Source: Actinomycetota bacterium (lineage in GTDB: Bacteria; Actinomycetota; Thermoleophilia; Solirubrobacterales; Solirubrobacteraceae). Taken from it: a DNA stretch of 64,000 nt. The DNA is taken from positions 44,513-108,512 of the forward strand of contig VAWY01000121.1 in assembly GCA_005888335.1 (NCBI GenBank), given 5' to 3'. Position 1 is the first letter of the stretch. The number at the start of each line of letters is the position of its first letter. A model generated the notes under the pieces. That model searched no databases. It was given only the letters and a program-made list of their open reading frames with translations, and was not told the DNA's origin. Both the position numbers and the translations under genes were made by a program. Shown one piece after another: positions 52,257 through 61,033 of this stretch.

Positions 52257-53542
52257 CCCTGCCGCCCGGTCCCCCGTACCCGCGGGCCGTCCAGACGCTC
52301 GGCTGGGTCAAGCGCCCGATGCCGTTCATGGAGCGCTGCCGCGAGCGCTACGGGGACGCCTTCACGCTGCGCATCGCCCACGAGGGCACCTGGGTGCTGC
52401 TCTCCGACCCGGAGGCGGTCAAGCAGGTCTTCACCGGCGATCCGCGCCTGCTGCACGCCGGCGAGGCCAACGTCGTGCTGCTGCCGGTGCTCGGCTCGCA
52501 CTCCGTGCTCCTGCTCGACGAGGACCCGCACATGCGCCAGCGCAAGCTCATGCTGCCGCCCCTGCACGGCGAGCGCCTGGCGCGCCACGCGGAGACGATG
52601 CGCGAGGTCGCCGAGCGCGAGGTCGCCGGCTGGCCCGCCGGCGAGCCGCTCACGCTCGCGCCGCGCATGCAGGACGTCACGCTCGAGGTGATCGTCCGCA
52701 CGGTCTTCGGCCTCGAGGGCGGCGAACGGCAGCGCGAGCTGCGCCGCCGGCTGCGCGCGGCGCTCGACCTCCTCGTCGCGCCCGGGCCCTACCTGCTCTT
52801 CCTGATCCTGCTCGGCCCGCACCGCGCAGCCCAGATGCCCGCGCTGCACCGCGTGCTCAAGCCGGTCGACGACCTGCTCCTCGAGGAGATCGCCCGCCGG
52901 CGCGAGGACCCGCTGCTGAGCGAGCGCGACGACGTGCTCTCGCTTCTGCTCCAGGCGCGCCACGACGACGGCGAGCCGATGAGCGACCGCGAGCTGCGCG
53001 ACGAGCTGATGACCCTGCTGGTCGCCGGCCACGAGACGACCGCCACCGCGGTCAGCTGGGCGGTCGAGCGGCTGCTACGCCACCCCGACAAGCTCGAGCG
53101 CGCGCGCTCGGGCGACGAGGAGTACATGGACGCCATCGTCAAGGAGACCCTGCGGCTGCGACCGGTCATCCCGATCGTCGCCCGCAAGCTGATGGAGCCG
53201 ATGGAGATCGGCGGCTGGGAGCTGCCCGCCGGCGCCACCGCCGCGCCGTGCATCCACCTCATCCACCGGCGCGAGGACGTCTACCCCGAGCCCCGCGCCT
53301 TCCGCCCCGAGCGCTTCCTCGAGGAGCCGGCGGGCACGTACACGTGGATCCCGTTCGGCGGCGGCGTCCGGCGCTGCCTCGGCGCCGCCTTCGCGCTGCA
53401 GGAGATGAAGATCGTCCTGCAGGCGATCGTCGCCCAGGCGCCGCTGCGCCCGGTGCGACCCGACAGCGAGCGCGTGTCGCGCCGCAGCATCGCCCTCGTC
53501 CCCGAGCGGGGCGCCGAGGTCATGGTGGGGGCGGCGTCATGA
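52253..53542 (+). CDS. Cytochrome P450
   Basis: 429 residues, soluble bacterial type, starting MTLPPGPPYPRAVQTLGW. The I-helix oxygen motif is LLVAGHETTATAVSW, the K-helix ExxR is KETLRLRPVIP, and the heme-thiolate loop is PFGGGVRRCLGAAFALQE with the Cys ligand. The Pro-Gly-rich start and RERYGDAFTLRI resemble P450s acting on fatty acids or terpenoids. No ferredoxin or reductase gene is nearby. Coupled on both sides by ATGA overlaps to the cyclase and TetR genes. Confidence 0.94.
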   Translation: MTLPPGPPYPRAVQTLGWVKRPMPFMERCRERYGDAFTLRIAHEGTWVLLSDPEAVKQVFTGDPRLLHAGEANVVLLPVLGSHSVLLLDEDPHMRQRKLMLPPLHGERLARHAETMREVAEREVAGWPAGEPLTLAPRMQDVTLEVIVRTVFGLEGGERQRELRRRLRAALDLLVAPGPYLLFLILLGPHRAAQMPALHRVLKPVDDLLLEEIARRREDPLLSERDDVLSLLLQARHDDGEPMSDRELRDELMTLLVAGHETTATAVSWAVERLLRHPDKLERARSGDEEYMDAIVKETLRLRPVIPIVARKLMEPMEIGGWELPAGATAAPCIHLIHRREDVYPEPRAFRPERFLEEPAGTYTWIPFGGGVRRCLGAAFALQEMKIVLQAIVAQAPLRPVRPDSERVSRRSIALVPERGAEVMVGAAS

Positions 53543-54168
53543 CGCGAATGTCGCGCGCCGAGCGCCGCGCCCACACGCGCACGTGCCTGATCGAGGCCGC
53601 CGGCCGGATCTTCTCGCGGCGCGGCCTGCAGCAGGCGTCGATCGACGAGGTCGCCGAGGAGGCCGGCTACACCAAGGGCGCCTTCTACGCGAACTTCCGC
53701 TCCAAGGAGGAGCTCTTCCTCGCCATGCTCGACGAGCGCTTCGCGGCGCGGCTGGAGGAGATCGAGGCGGTTCTCGACAGCGACGACGAGCTCGCCGAGA
53801 AGACCCGCCGGGCGGGCGCCGACCTGACCGCGCACCTGCGCGCCGACCCGGAGTGGGAGCGCCTGTTCTTCGAGTTCGCCGCCTACGCCGCGCGCAACGA
53901 GGACTTCCGCCAGGAGCTCGTCACCCGCTACCGGAGCCTGCGCGAGGCGACGGCCGCGGCCTTCGCGCGCTCGGACGAGCGCCACGGGTTCACGCCGCCG
54001 ATCCCCGACGAGGACGTCGCGCTGATGACGTGCGCCATGGCCAACGGCTTCGCCCTCGAGCAGCTGCTCGAGCCCGACGCCGTCGGCGACGACCTCTACG
54101 GGACCATGCTGCTCATCTTCTTCACCGGCCTGAAAGCGCTCGCCGCGCAGCGCGCTCCCGCCACGTAG
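53539..54168 (+). CDS. TetR family regulator
   Basis: 209 residues. The N-terminal HTH is clear: LIEAAGRIFSRRGLQQASID, then EVAEEAGYTKGAFYANFRSKEELFLAML. The C-terminal ligand-binding domain is helical (EWERLFFEFAAYAARNEDF, LMTCAMANGFALEQLLEP). It is the last gene of the operon, so it probably represses its own promoter at the 51698-51713 palindrome. A plausible inducer is the P450 substrate or product. Its stop is directly adjacent to the convergent STAS gene. Confidence 0.93.
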   Translation: MTRMSRAERRAHTRTCLIEAAGRIFSRRGLQQASIDEVAEEAGYTKGAFYANFRSKEELFLAMLDERFAARLEEIEAVLDSDDELAEKTRRAGADLTAHLRADPEWERLFFEFAAYAARNEDFRQELVTRYRSLREATAAAFARSDERHGFTPPIPDEDVALMTCAMANGFALEQLLEPDAVGDDLYGTMLLIFFTGLKALAAQRAPAT

Positions 54169-54519
54169 TCAGACGGGGGCGATCGCCAGCCGCTCGACCG
54201 CGTCGCCCACCGTGAGGTCGACGCCGGCGTAGCTGCCCATGTCCGTCATCGTGACGAGGTCGGCGACGAGCGACTCGCGGTCGAGGACCAGGCGCAGCTC
54301 CTGCTGACGGCGCCCGAGCCGCCGGATCGCGTCGAAGAGAACGCGCAGGCCGGCGCTGTCGAGGTGCGTGGTCCTGGTCAGGTCGAGGACGAGCCCCATC
54401 GCCGCGTTGGGGACCGCCGAGCGCAGCGTCGCGCTGAGCTCATCCGCCGTCGTCAGATCCACGGCGCCGGTCACGTGGGCGATCGGCACGCCGCGCTGCT
54501 CGGCGATGGTGACCCTCAC
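54169..54519 (-). CDS. STAS-domain anti-sigma factor antagonist
   Basis: 116 residues from GTG 54519. STAS fold: VRVTIAEQRGVPIAHVTGAV, AMGLVLDLTRTTHLDSAGLR (with the phosphorylatable Ser in DSAGL) and LVADLVTMTD. It would be phosphorylated by an RsbW-like kinase and dephosphorylated by the SpoIIE-type phosphatase encoded directly upstream, with which it overlaps by GTGA. This is the classical partner-switching control of an alternative sigma factor, none of which is in the window. Confidence 0.92.
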   Translation of the reverse strand: MRVTIAEQRGVPIAHVTGAVDLTTADELSATLRSAVPNAAMGLVLDLTRTTHLDSAGLRVLFDAIRRLGRRQQELRLVLDRESLVADLVTMTDMGSYAGVDLTVGDAVERLAIAPV

Positions 54520-56144
54520 TCGGGCGAGCTCTTCTCCAGCCGCCGGAGCAGGCGCACGGTCGTGCCGCCGTCGTGGCGCGTGACCTCGACGTCGTCGACC
54601 AGCGCGCGCATGAGGGCCATGCCGCGGCCGCGGTTCTCGCCCCGCGGCGGGCGCCACTGCCCGCGGTCGCGGACGACGATCTCGATCGCCGGCCCGTCGT
54701 GGACGGCTGCGAGGTGGAACGTCGCATCGGCCAGCCCGTAGGCGTGCTCGACCGCGTTGGCGCACGCCTCCTGCGTGGCCAGCGTGATGGCGGCGATCTC
54801 TCGCTCGTTGGCGCCGCGCGCGGCGAGCCATCGCCGCAGCTGGCGGCGCAGCGGCAGCAGCTCCTCCGCCAGCGCCGGCACGGTGCACAGCAGCGCGTCC
54901 TCGGGCGCCGGCATCGCCTGCACGGCGAGCAGGACGACGTCGTCGTCCGGGCGCCCTCCGTCGAGGAGCCGGGCAAGCAGGCGCGAGCACACCGACTCGG
55001 GGTCCGGCGCGCCGGCCGCCGCCTCGGCGATGCGCGCGCGGCGGCTGGCCAGCCGCTCCCCGGGCCGCTCGGCGAGCCCGTCGGTGTAGAGCACCATCGT
55101 CGTGCGGGCCGGGAGGTCGGCGATCGCCTCCTGGTAGCGCGGTGGCCCGCCCACGCCGAGCGGGGCCGCGGGGATGGTCGCGCCGAAGCGGACCGTCCCG
55201 TCGGCCTGCACGAAGACGGGCGGCGGATGCCCGGCGCTGTAGAACGTCACGGAGCCCGGCGTCGGGTCGTAGACGGCGTACAGGAACGTCGCCATCTCGC
55301 CGCGCTCGAGCGTCTCGACGAAGTGCCACATCTTCGAGGCGACCGTGGCCGGCGGATCGCCCTCGAGGGCGTAGGCGCGCAGCGCGTTGCGCAGCTCGCC
55401 CATCAGCGTCGCCGCCTTCGCGCCGTGGCAGGCGACGTCGCCGACGGCGAGGCCCACGCAGCCATCCGGCAGCGGGAACGCGTCGTACCAGCCGCCGCCG
55501 ACGCCGGCCAAGGCGTTCGCCGGCAGGAAGCGCGCGGCGAGGCCGATGCCGGGGATCGCCGGCAGCCGCTCGGGCAGGAGGCTGCGCTGCAGCGCCCACT
55601 CGCGCCGGTGGTGCTCGAAGACGCCGCCGTGCTGGAGCTCGACGGCGACGCGGTCCGCCACCGCTTCGAGCACCTGCGCGTCGTCCTCGGTGAACGAGCG
55701 CGGCGTGAGGCTCCCCACGACGAGCAGCCCGACGTAGCGCTCCTCGATGAGCAGCGGCACGGCGCAGAGGGCCTGGACGCCGTTGGCGCGCAGGGCGGGG
55801 TCGAGCCCATCCGCCGTGGGCAGATCGGCGACGACCAGCGACGCGGCGCCGCGCGCACCGCGACCGGTCCGCCCCTTGAGGCTCGCGGCGATCTTCTCCT
55901 CGAGCAAGTCGCGTGTGCTAGCCGCGCCGTCCCGACCGTGACCGTTGCGCAGGAGGATCACCGCGGTGTCGGCCTCGAGGATGTCGGCAATCTGCTCGAG
56001 CAGGTCGTGCAGCAGGTCGTCGAGCGGAGCCTCGAGCGCCGACTCGATGACCCGCGCACGCCGGGCCGCCCGACCGCGCAATGCGAGCGCAGCACGCAGC
56101 CGGCGCCTTCGCGTGCCCTTCGACTCCTCGCGTAGATCCTTCAC
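54516..56144 (-). CDS. GAF-SpoIIE phosphatase-HATPase fusion (RsbU/RsbW-like)
   Basis: 542 residues from GTG 56144 (MKDLREESKGTRRRRL). About 35-175 is a GAF sensor domain (LLEQIADILEADTAVILLRN, ALCAVPLLIEERYVGLLVVG). About 180-400 is a PP2C/SpoIIE phosphatase (LPANALAGVGGGWYDAF, GLAVGDVACHGAKAATLMGE, MVLYTDGLAERPGE, DDDVVLLAVQ). About 410-540 is a HATPase (TLATQEACANAVEHAYG, VVRDRGQWRPPRGENRGRGM). One protein thus carries a phosphatase and a kinase-like domain. It acts on the STAS protein encoded next. Confidence 0.93.
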   Translation of the reverse strand: MKDLREESKGTRRRRLRAALALRGRAARRARVIESALEAPLDDLLHDLLEQIADILEADTAVILLRNGHGRDGAASTRDLLEEKIAASLKGRTGRGARGAASLVVADLPTADGLDPALRANGVQALCAVPLLIEERYVGLLVVGSLTPRSFTEDDAQVLEAVADRVAVELQHGGVFEHHRREWALQRSLLPERLPAIPGIGLAARFLPANALAGVGGGWYDAFPLPDGCVGLAVGDVACHGAKAATLMGELRNALRAYALEGDPPATVASKMWHFVETLERGEMATFLYAVYDPTPGSVTFYSAGHPPPVFVQADGTVRFGATIPAAPLGVGGPPRYQEAIADLPARTTMVLYTDGLAERPGERLASRRARIAEAAAGAPDPESVCSRLLARLLDGGRPDDDVVLLAVQAMPAPEDALLCTVPALAEELLPLRRQLRRWLAARGANEREIAAITLATQEACANAVEHAYGLADATFHLAAVHDGPAIEIVVRDRGQWRPPRGENRGRGMALMRALVDDVEVTRHDGGTTVRLLRRLEKSSPE

Positions 56145-56379
56145 GGTGTCCCCCGCTGGCGGGGCCTGGCGGCCGATACGCCGCTTCCCGGCCGGGGTCC
56201 GTCCGCGGCGGCGTTGCCTGCTCAAGCTATCGCGGGGGATAACGCTCCACAAGGCCCGCTCTGCGCACGCAACCGTCGCGTCAGGCGCCGGACCGGGGAG
56301 CGCCGGCGCTCCCACCGTCGTTCGCCGGAGGACCTGAACCTCTCCTTGACGGCGGGCGGCGGGGCATACTGCCGCGGTC

Positions 56380-57399
56380 TTGCGTCAGCGATTCGGCTCC
56401 GCGCGGCGCCTGTGCGCCTGCCTGGCCGTCGTCATCACCACGCTCGGCGCGGGGGGCGCGAGGGCCGACGAGGCCGCCGCCCCCGCCCCCGCGCCGCTGG
56501 CGTGGGACAACCCCGTGGTGGCCGACGACTTCCCCGACCCGTCGGCCACCCTGGTCGACGGCGTCTACTGGGCGACCGCGACGTCGAGCGCCCGCGCGCC
56601 CGGATTCCCGCTGCTGCGCTCGACCGATCTCGTGCACTGGCAGGACATCGGCTCGATCTTCCGACGGTCGCCGGGCTGGTCGACCGGCTCGCTGTGGGCG
56701 CCGGAGCTCGTGGTGGAAGAGACGGGCGTCCGCGTCTATTACACGGCCCGCCGGCGCGACGGGCGACTGTGCGTGGCGGTCGCCTCGGCGCCCGCGCCGC
56801 CGGGCCCCTACACCGATCACGGCCCGCTGGTCTGCCAGCCGGCCGGCTCGATCGACCCGACCGAGGTCCACGATGCGGCCGGCCACCCTTACCTGGTCTG
56901 GAAGGAGGACGGCAACGCGGTCGGGCGGCCGAGCCGGATCTGGATCAAGCGCCTGCGCCGCAACGGCCTCGGGGTGATCGGGCCGCGCCGCGAGCTGCTG
57001 CGCAACGCCGACCGCTGGGAGGGATCCGTCGTCGAGGCGCCGGAGATCATCGCCCGCGACGGCTGGCTGTACCTGTTCTACTCCGGCAACACCTACGGCC
57101 CGCCGCCGGCGTGCCGCTACGCGCTGGGCGTCGCGCGCTCGCGCAGCGTCTTCGGGCCCTGGCAGCGCGATCCCGCCAATCCGATCCTGCGCTCGAACCG
57201 GGCCTGGCGCTGCCCGGGCCACGCCTCGCCGGTCAGCGACGGCGCCGGGCGTCTCTTCGTCATGTACCACGCCTACCGCGCCGGCGACGGCGTCCTGGCG
57301 CCGCGCCGGGCGCTGCTCGACGCGGTCACCTGGGGCGCGGACGGCTGGCCGCAGGTCAACGGCGGGCGGGGCCCCAGCACCTCCGCCTCCGTCGGCTGA
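56380..57399 (+). CDS. Secreted glycoside hydrolase family 43-like protein
   Basis: 339 residues, apparently from TTG 56380 (MRQRFGSARRLCACLAVVIT), which includes a signal peptide. Five-bladed propeller features: DDFPDPSATLVDGVYWATAT with the general-base Asp, STGSLWAPELVVEETG, SIDPTEVHDAAGHPYLVWK with the pKa-modulating Asp, and VVEAPEIIARDGWLYLFYSG with the acid Glu. GH43 enzymes cut arabinan or xylan side chains. It lies alone, 236 bases from the divergent SpoIIE gene. Confidence 0.88.
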   Translation: MRQRFGSARRLCACLAVVITTLGAGGARADEAAAPAPAPLAWDNPVVADDFPDPSATLVDGVYWATATSSARAPGFPLLRSTDLVHWQDIGSIFRRSPGWSTGSLWAPELVVEETGVRVYYTARRRDGRLCVAVASAPAPPGPYTDHGPLVCQPAGSIDPTEVHDAAGHPYLVWKEDGNAVGRPSRIWIKRLRRNGLGVIGPRRELLRNADRWEGSVVEAPEIIARDGWLYLFYSGNTYGPPPACRYALGVARSRSVFGPWQRDPANPILRSNRAWRCPGHASPVSDGAGRLFVMYHAYRAGDGVLAPRRALLDAVTWGADGWPQVNGGRGPSTSASVG

Positions 57400-57491
57400 C
57401 GCAACCGATTCCCAACCCGACGCACACCGTCGCCAACGCGCCCGCCGGTAGACCGGCCGTGCTCGTTCGTGGTCAACAGAGGAGGAGCACC

Positions 57492-57686
57492 ATGCGCACT
57501 CGTGCGATCGCGTTGATGACCGCGGCGGCCCTCGCCGCGAGCCCCGCGACATTCCTGGCGACCGACGCCGGGGCGAAGACCAAGAAGCACCACGCGGGCC
57601 AGGCCTGCAACCCGAAGAAGAAGCCGCCCAAGGGCTTCAAGTGCAAGAAGAACAAGAAGGGCAAGTTCGTTCTCGTCAAGGGGTAG
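57492..57686 (+). CDS. Small secreted Lys-rich protein
   Basis: 64 residues with a ribosome binding site (GAGGAGG) six bases before the ATG. A signal peptide (MRTRAIALMTAAALAASPAT) precedes a mature part of about 36 residues with 15 Lys and two Cys (QACNPKKKPPKGFKCKKNKK). The tail resembles that of the cupredoxin-PKD protein at 40.6-42.1 kb. The function is unknown; wall binding is a guess. Confidence 0.75.
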   Translation: MRTRAIALMTAAALAASPATFLATDAGAKTKKHHAGQACNPKKKPPKGFKCKKNKKGKFVLVKG

Positions 57687-57759
57687 ACGCAGGCGGCTCC
57701 TCCGCTCGCGATGGCCCGCCGTGCGATGAGCTCTGGCGGCTCCGCCGGTCTTGTCGCCG

Positions 57760-59130
57760 CTACCGGATGAACGACCCGCCGATGAGGATCTGCTGCGGCG
57801 TTCCCGCGGCGTCGGGGAGCCGGTCGTAGACGCGGATCGCGTCGCGCGAGACGCCGAAGCGGCCCATGTTGTACGGGGCCATCGCGCCGGACCCGCCACG
57901 GAGCGTGATCGTCCCGACGGGCTTGAAGTCGAGCGTGACCCAGAGCCGCGTGCCGTCCGGCAGGTTCACGTTGCTGACCTGGACGAACAGGATGCTGAAG
58001 CCGCCGCACCCGCTGAAACGCGTCTCGTCCGCCGTCGCCACGCCGCTCGGCGTCCGGCCGCCTATCGCGGGGCCGCTGAGGACGTTGCGCAGCGTCCCTC
58101 CGGTCTGACAGCCGGGCGGCGTCGGCGCCGGCGGGCTCGTGGGCGTCATCGAGAACGTCCCGGTCGCGGTGGCCCCGGTCGCGTCGGTCACGGTGACCGG
58201 GAACGTCGACGTGCCGCGCGTGGTCGGCGCGCCGAGAACCAGCCCCGACGGGCGCAAGGTCATCCCGGCGGGAAGCTGCCCGGACCACGTGTACGGGGGC
58301 GTGCCGTTGCTGGCCGTGAAGGTCGTCGTGAAGAAGTTGTTGACGAAGACGTTGCTGCCGCCGCCGATGTCGCACACGCCGCTCGCGCACGTGAAGAACT
58401 GGGTGTCGATCGCCAGCGGCGGTGCCGTGGTGCCCGCCGGCGTCGTCCCCGTGCCGCTGATCGGCGCGGTCTGCGGGCTGCCGGTCGCGTTGTCGGTGAC
58501 GATGAACGTGGCCGAGCGAGCGCCGGCCTGAATCGGCTTGAACGTGATCGCCACGCTGCAGCTGGCCCCCGCGGCGAGCGTCACGCCGGAGCACTGATCG
58601 TCGACCTGGGTGAAGTCGAGCGGGTTGGCGCCGCGGGTCGCCGCGCTGTTGATGAACAGCGGCGCGGTGCCGGCGTTCTTCACCGTGATCGACTGTGCGG
58701 CGCTCGTCGTGCCGGTGTCCTGCGGCCCGAAGGTCAGCGACGACGGCGTGAGCGAGACGGCCGGCGCGGAGGAGGGCTGCGGAGACGGTGACGGGGCCGG
58801 CGCCGGCGCCGGCGCCGAGGGCGTGCACCCGGCCAGCCGAGCGGAGGCGGAGGTCGCGCCGTCGCTCACCGTCACCTGGCACGTCGACGAGCTGTACGGC
58901 GAGGCCTGCACCTTGAACGCGCCGTTCCCGTCGCTCGTCCCGCGCACGGCGCCGGGAGTGATCGTGATCGCGCGGTTCGGCACGGCGCCGCTCCCCTCGA
59001 CGCGAAGCTGGCCGCCGTTCAGCTCGGACCGGGTCACGGTGATCGCCGCCGCGGCGCTGCCGACACCGACGCCGAACGTCGCCGCCACGCACACGACCAC
59101 TCCGAGGACACGACCGCGACGCCTGGACAC
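57760..59130 (-). CDS. Secreted ASH (choice-of-anchor D)/putative Ig domain protein
   Basis: 456 residues from GTG 59130 (MSRRRGRVLGVVVCVAATFG), with AAGGAGG ten bases upstream. After the signal peptide a short beta domain (VTRSELNGGQLRVEGSGAVP) is followed by a Pro/Ala/Ser linker. Then comes an ASH-type domain (VSLTPSSLTFGPQDTGTTSA, SVAITFKPIQAGARSATF), a putative Ig domain (ASNGTPPYTWSGQLPAGMTL) and a final beta-rich domain ending QQILIGGSFIR. Extracellular, binding partner unknown. Confidence 0.85.
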   Translation of the reverse strand: MSRRRGRVLGVVVCVAATFGVGVGSAAAAITVTRSELNGGQLRVEGSGAVPNRAITITPGAVRGTSDGNGAFKVQASPYSSSTCQVTVSDGATSASARLAGCTPSAPAPAPAPSPSPQPSSAPAVSLTPSSLTFGPQDTGTTSAAQSITVKNAGTAPLFINSAATRGANPLDFTQVDDQCSGVTLAAGASCSVAITFKPIQAGARSATFIVTDNATGSPQTAPISGTGTTPAGTTAPPLAIDTQFFTCASGVCDIGGGSNVFVNNFFTTTFTASNGTPPYTWSGQLPAGMTLRPSGLVLGAPTTRGTSTFPVTVTDATGATATGTFSMTPTSPPAPTPPGCQTGGTLRNVLSGPAIGGRTPSGVATADETRFSGCGGFSILFVQVSNVNLPDGTRLWVTLDFKPVGTITLRGGSGAMAPYNMGRFGVSRDAIRVYDRLPDAAGTPQQILIGGSFIR

Positions 59131-59219
59131 CTGGAGACACCCTCCTTGAACGGGAACTCGCCAGTCCGGCCCTGGCGCAGGGTGAAACTCTGGTTCCCGG
59201 GTGGTCGCGGTCGCAATGG

Positions 59220-59597
59220 GACCTTGGTCGTAGGACCACCGATCCGGGCACAAGAAAATGAGCCGCTGTTGCCAGCGGCGCCCGGGCTGCGCGTAGGCGG
59301 CTAGGAAGGCGCGCACTCCGGCGTGCGAGCGCGGCGATCGTGCGTCCTGGGCCTTGCTCGTAGAAGTTCCGGGAAGCGGCCGGCCTCGCCGATGACCAGG
59401 CGCCGCAGCTGCAGGATCCGTGGCTGCATGACCCTACGGAGCAGCCGTCGTGCGAGGCGGCGAAGATCGGCCTCGAGGTCACCGCTGTCCTGGAGCTTGA
59501 GCACCTCGTCGTGGACCGGCTTGGCGACCGCCTCGACCGTGCTGAGCACGATCTCTGAGAACAGGCTCTCCTTGTCGGCGAACTGCTTGTATCTGAA
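59220..59597 (-). pseudogene. Remnant of a TetR family regulator gene
   Basis: On the minus strand, YKQFADKESLFSEIVLSTVE matches the end of a TetR HTH (normally ...TVYKHFxxKExLF) followed by the ligand-binding domain (LRRLARRLLRRVMQPRILQL, RLVIGEAGRFPEL). The first part of the HTH is absent; the junction is at about 59597. After GRFPEL a frameshift separates it from NFYEQGPGRTIAALARR and AAHFLV, the expected continuation. No intact start or end remains. Confidence 0.8.
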
Positions 59598-59636
59598 TGG
59601 ACTTGAGCTCGGCCGCTGTGCGCAGAGGAGGTCCGC

Positions 59637-60518
59637 GTGTCGTCGCAGGAATCAGCGGTGCTTGAAGCGAAACCGCTGTTGAGCGGTCTCGTGATCGGCG
59701 AGTCGCCTCGTTGGCACGAGGGTCGCCTGTGGTTTGCGCATTGGGGCACGGGCGAGATCGTCGCCGTCGATCTCGAGGGGCGAAGCGAGGTCATTGGCGA
59801 AGGCCCGCCCGGCCTCGGGTGGTCCATCGACTGGCTTCCCGACGGCCGACTCCTCGTGACGGGCCGAGGACTCATGCGCAGGGAGCCCGATGGTTCGATG
59901 GTGAGGCACGCCGACCTGAGCGGCGTAGGCGTCGACGATTTCAACGAGATCGTCGTCGACGGCCGCGGCAACATCTACGTCAACGGCGGCTGCGACTTCG
60001 ACCCTGGCGAGGGGAACGCCCCCGGGATCATCGCTCTGGTCACTCCCGATGGTTGTGTACGCCGAGTGGCCGACGGGATCGCGTTCCCCAACGGCATGGC
60101 CGTAACGCCCGATAACGCGACGCTGATCATCGCGGAGTCCTTCGCCGGAAGGCTGACGGCGTTCGACATCGCCCCCGACGGAAGCCTCTCGAACCGTCGG
60201 GTATGGGCGGACGGCGTCGGCCCCGATGGGATCTGCATGGACGCCGGAGGTGCGATCTGGACGGGTGTCGGTCAGTTCGGCGACAACCTTGTCGGCCGGG
60301 TCCGCGAAGGTGGCGAGGTGCTCGAGCGAGTCCAGCTCGACCGGCCCTGCTTCGCGTGCATGCTCGGCGGCGAGGACGGACAGACGCTGTTCATGCTGGC
60401 AGCAGACTGGCGCATGACCGACAGCTTCGCCGACAACATCGCTCGGCTGACCCAAGGACCACGCACCGGTCAGGTGCTGACCGCCCCCGCACCCACACCT
60501 GGCGTCGGTTGGCCGTAA
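59637..60518 (+). CDS. SMP-30/gluconolactonase/LRE-like lactonase
   Basis: 293 residues from GTG 59637 with ribosome binding site AGAGGAGG. Six-bladed propeller motifs: GLVIGESPRWHEGRLWFAHW with metal Glu, WSIDWLPDGRLLVTG, FNEIVVDGRGNIYVNG with Asn, and GIAFPNGMAVTPDNATLIIA with Asn. GVGPDGICMDAGGAIWTG supplies the catalytic Asp. These metal-dependent enzymes open sugar or other lactones. It stands beside a broken TetR gene that may once have regulated it. Confidence 0.92.
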   Translation: MSSQESAVLEAKPLLSGLVIGESPRWHEGRLWFAHWGTGEIVAVDLEGRSEVIGEGPPGLGWSIDWLPDGRLLVTGRGLMRREPDGSMVRHADLSGVGVDDFNEIVVDGRGNIYVNGGCDFDPGEGNAPGIIALVTPDGCVRRVADGIAFPNGMAVTPDNATLIIAESFAGRLTAFDIAPDGSLSNRRVWADGVGPDGICMDAGGAIWTGVGQFGDNLVGRVREGGEVLERVQLDRPCFACMLGGEDGQTLFMLAADWRMTDSFADNIARLTQGPRTGQVLTAPAPTPGVGWP

Positions 60519-60648
60519 ACCGAAGGCGCCAACCAACACCTCACGGCTTCCCAATGCAATGCAGCCGGGCGGTTCGCGGTCGGCCGGTCGCGGTTGCTGC
60601 GGCAAAGTCCACTTGCGCGATCGCGGAAGCCCCTGCGACGCTGTCGTC

Positions 60649-60909
60649 ATGGGCCAGCGCCGGCAACGCAAGATCGTCGAGCGTCTCCCGCTCCGTTTGA
60701 CCGGCGCCGACGTCCGCGGGCCGGGACTGCGCGGCCCGACCGCGATGGCGCCCGTCGCGATCGGCGCGCTCGCGGTCGGCGCGGTGGCGATCGGACGGCT
60801 GGCCATCGGGCGGGCGAGCATCAAGCGTCTGACCATCGACGAGCTCGAGGTCACGCGGCTGAAGGTGACCGAGCTCGAGGTCGCCGGCGAGCGGCGCCCG
60901 CCGGTCTGA
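60649..60909 (+). CDS. Small pentad-repeat protein (predicted beta-helix)
   Basis: 86 residues from ATG 60649. After a basic N-terminus (MGQRRQRKIVERLPLRL), nine consecutive five-residue units run without a break: APVAI, GALAV, GAVAI, GRLAI, GRASI, KRLTI, DELEV, TRLKV, TELEV. Each has Ile or Val at position 5, and Leu, Val, Ala or Ser at position 3. This is the spacing of pentapeptide-repeat quadrilateral beta-helices, with Ile/Val in place of the usual Leu/Phe. Charge rises along the chain. The function is unknown. Confidence 0.75.
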   Translation: MGQRRQRKIVERLPLRLTGADVRGPGLRGPTAMAPVAIGALAVGAVAIGRLAIGRASIKRLTIDELEVTRLKVTELEVAGERRPPV

Positions 60910-61033
60910 GCTCGGCCGATCAGCGGCCGTCGCGGGAGCCAGCCGCGGCGACCGTGGCCGCTGGCGGTCGTGGCGTAGTGCCGCTTGATCGTCCCGAGCG
61001 GTAGTCCGTTCGGAGTGTGTGCGCGGCGTCGAT

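Noticed and set aside
56145..56379. Possible small gene or leader RNA between the SpoIIE and GH43 genes
   Set aside because: No coding pattern was found. A TTGACG and a TACT-containing hexamer stand only about 13-14 bases apart, too close for a confident promoter.
57735..57746. Short GGCGG/CCGCC hairpin between the Lys-rich secreted protein and the ASH protein
   Set aside because: Five-base arms with a two-base loop and no T-run; too weak to call a terminator in DNA this rich in G+C.
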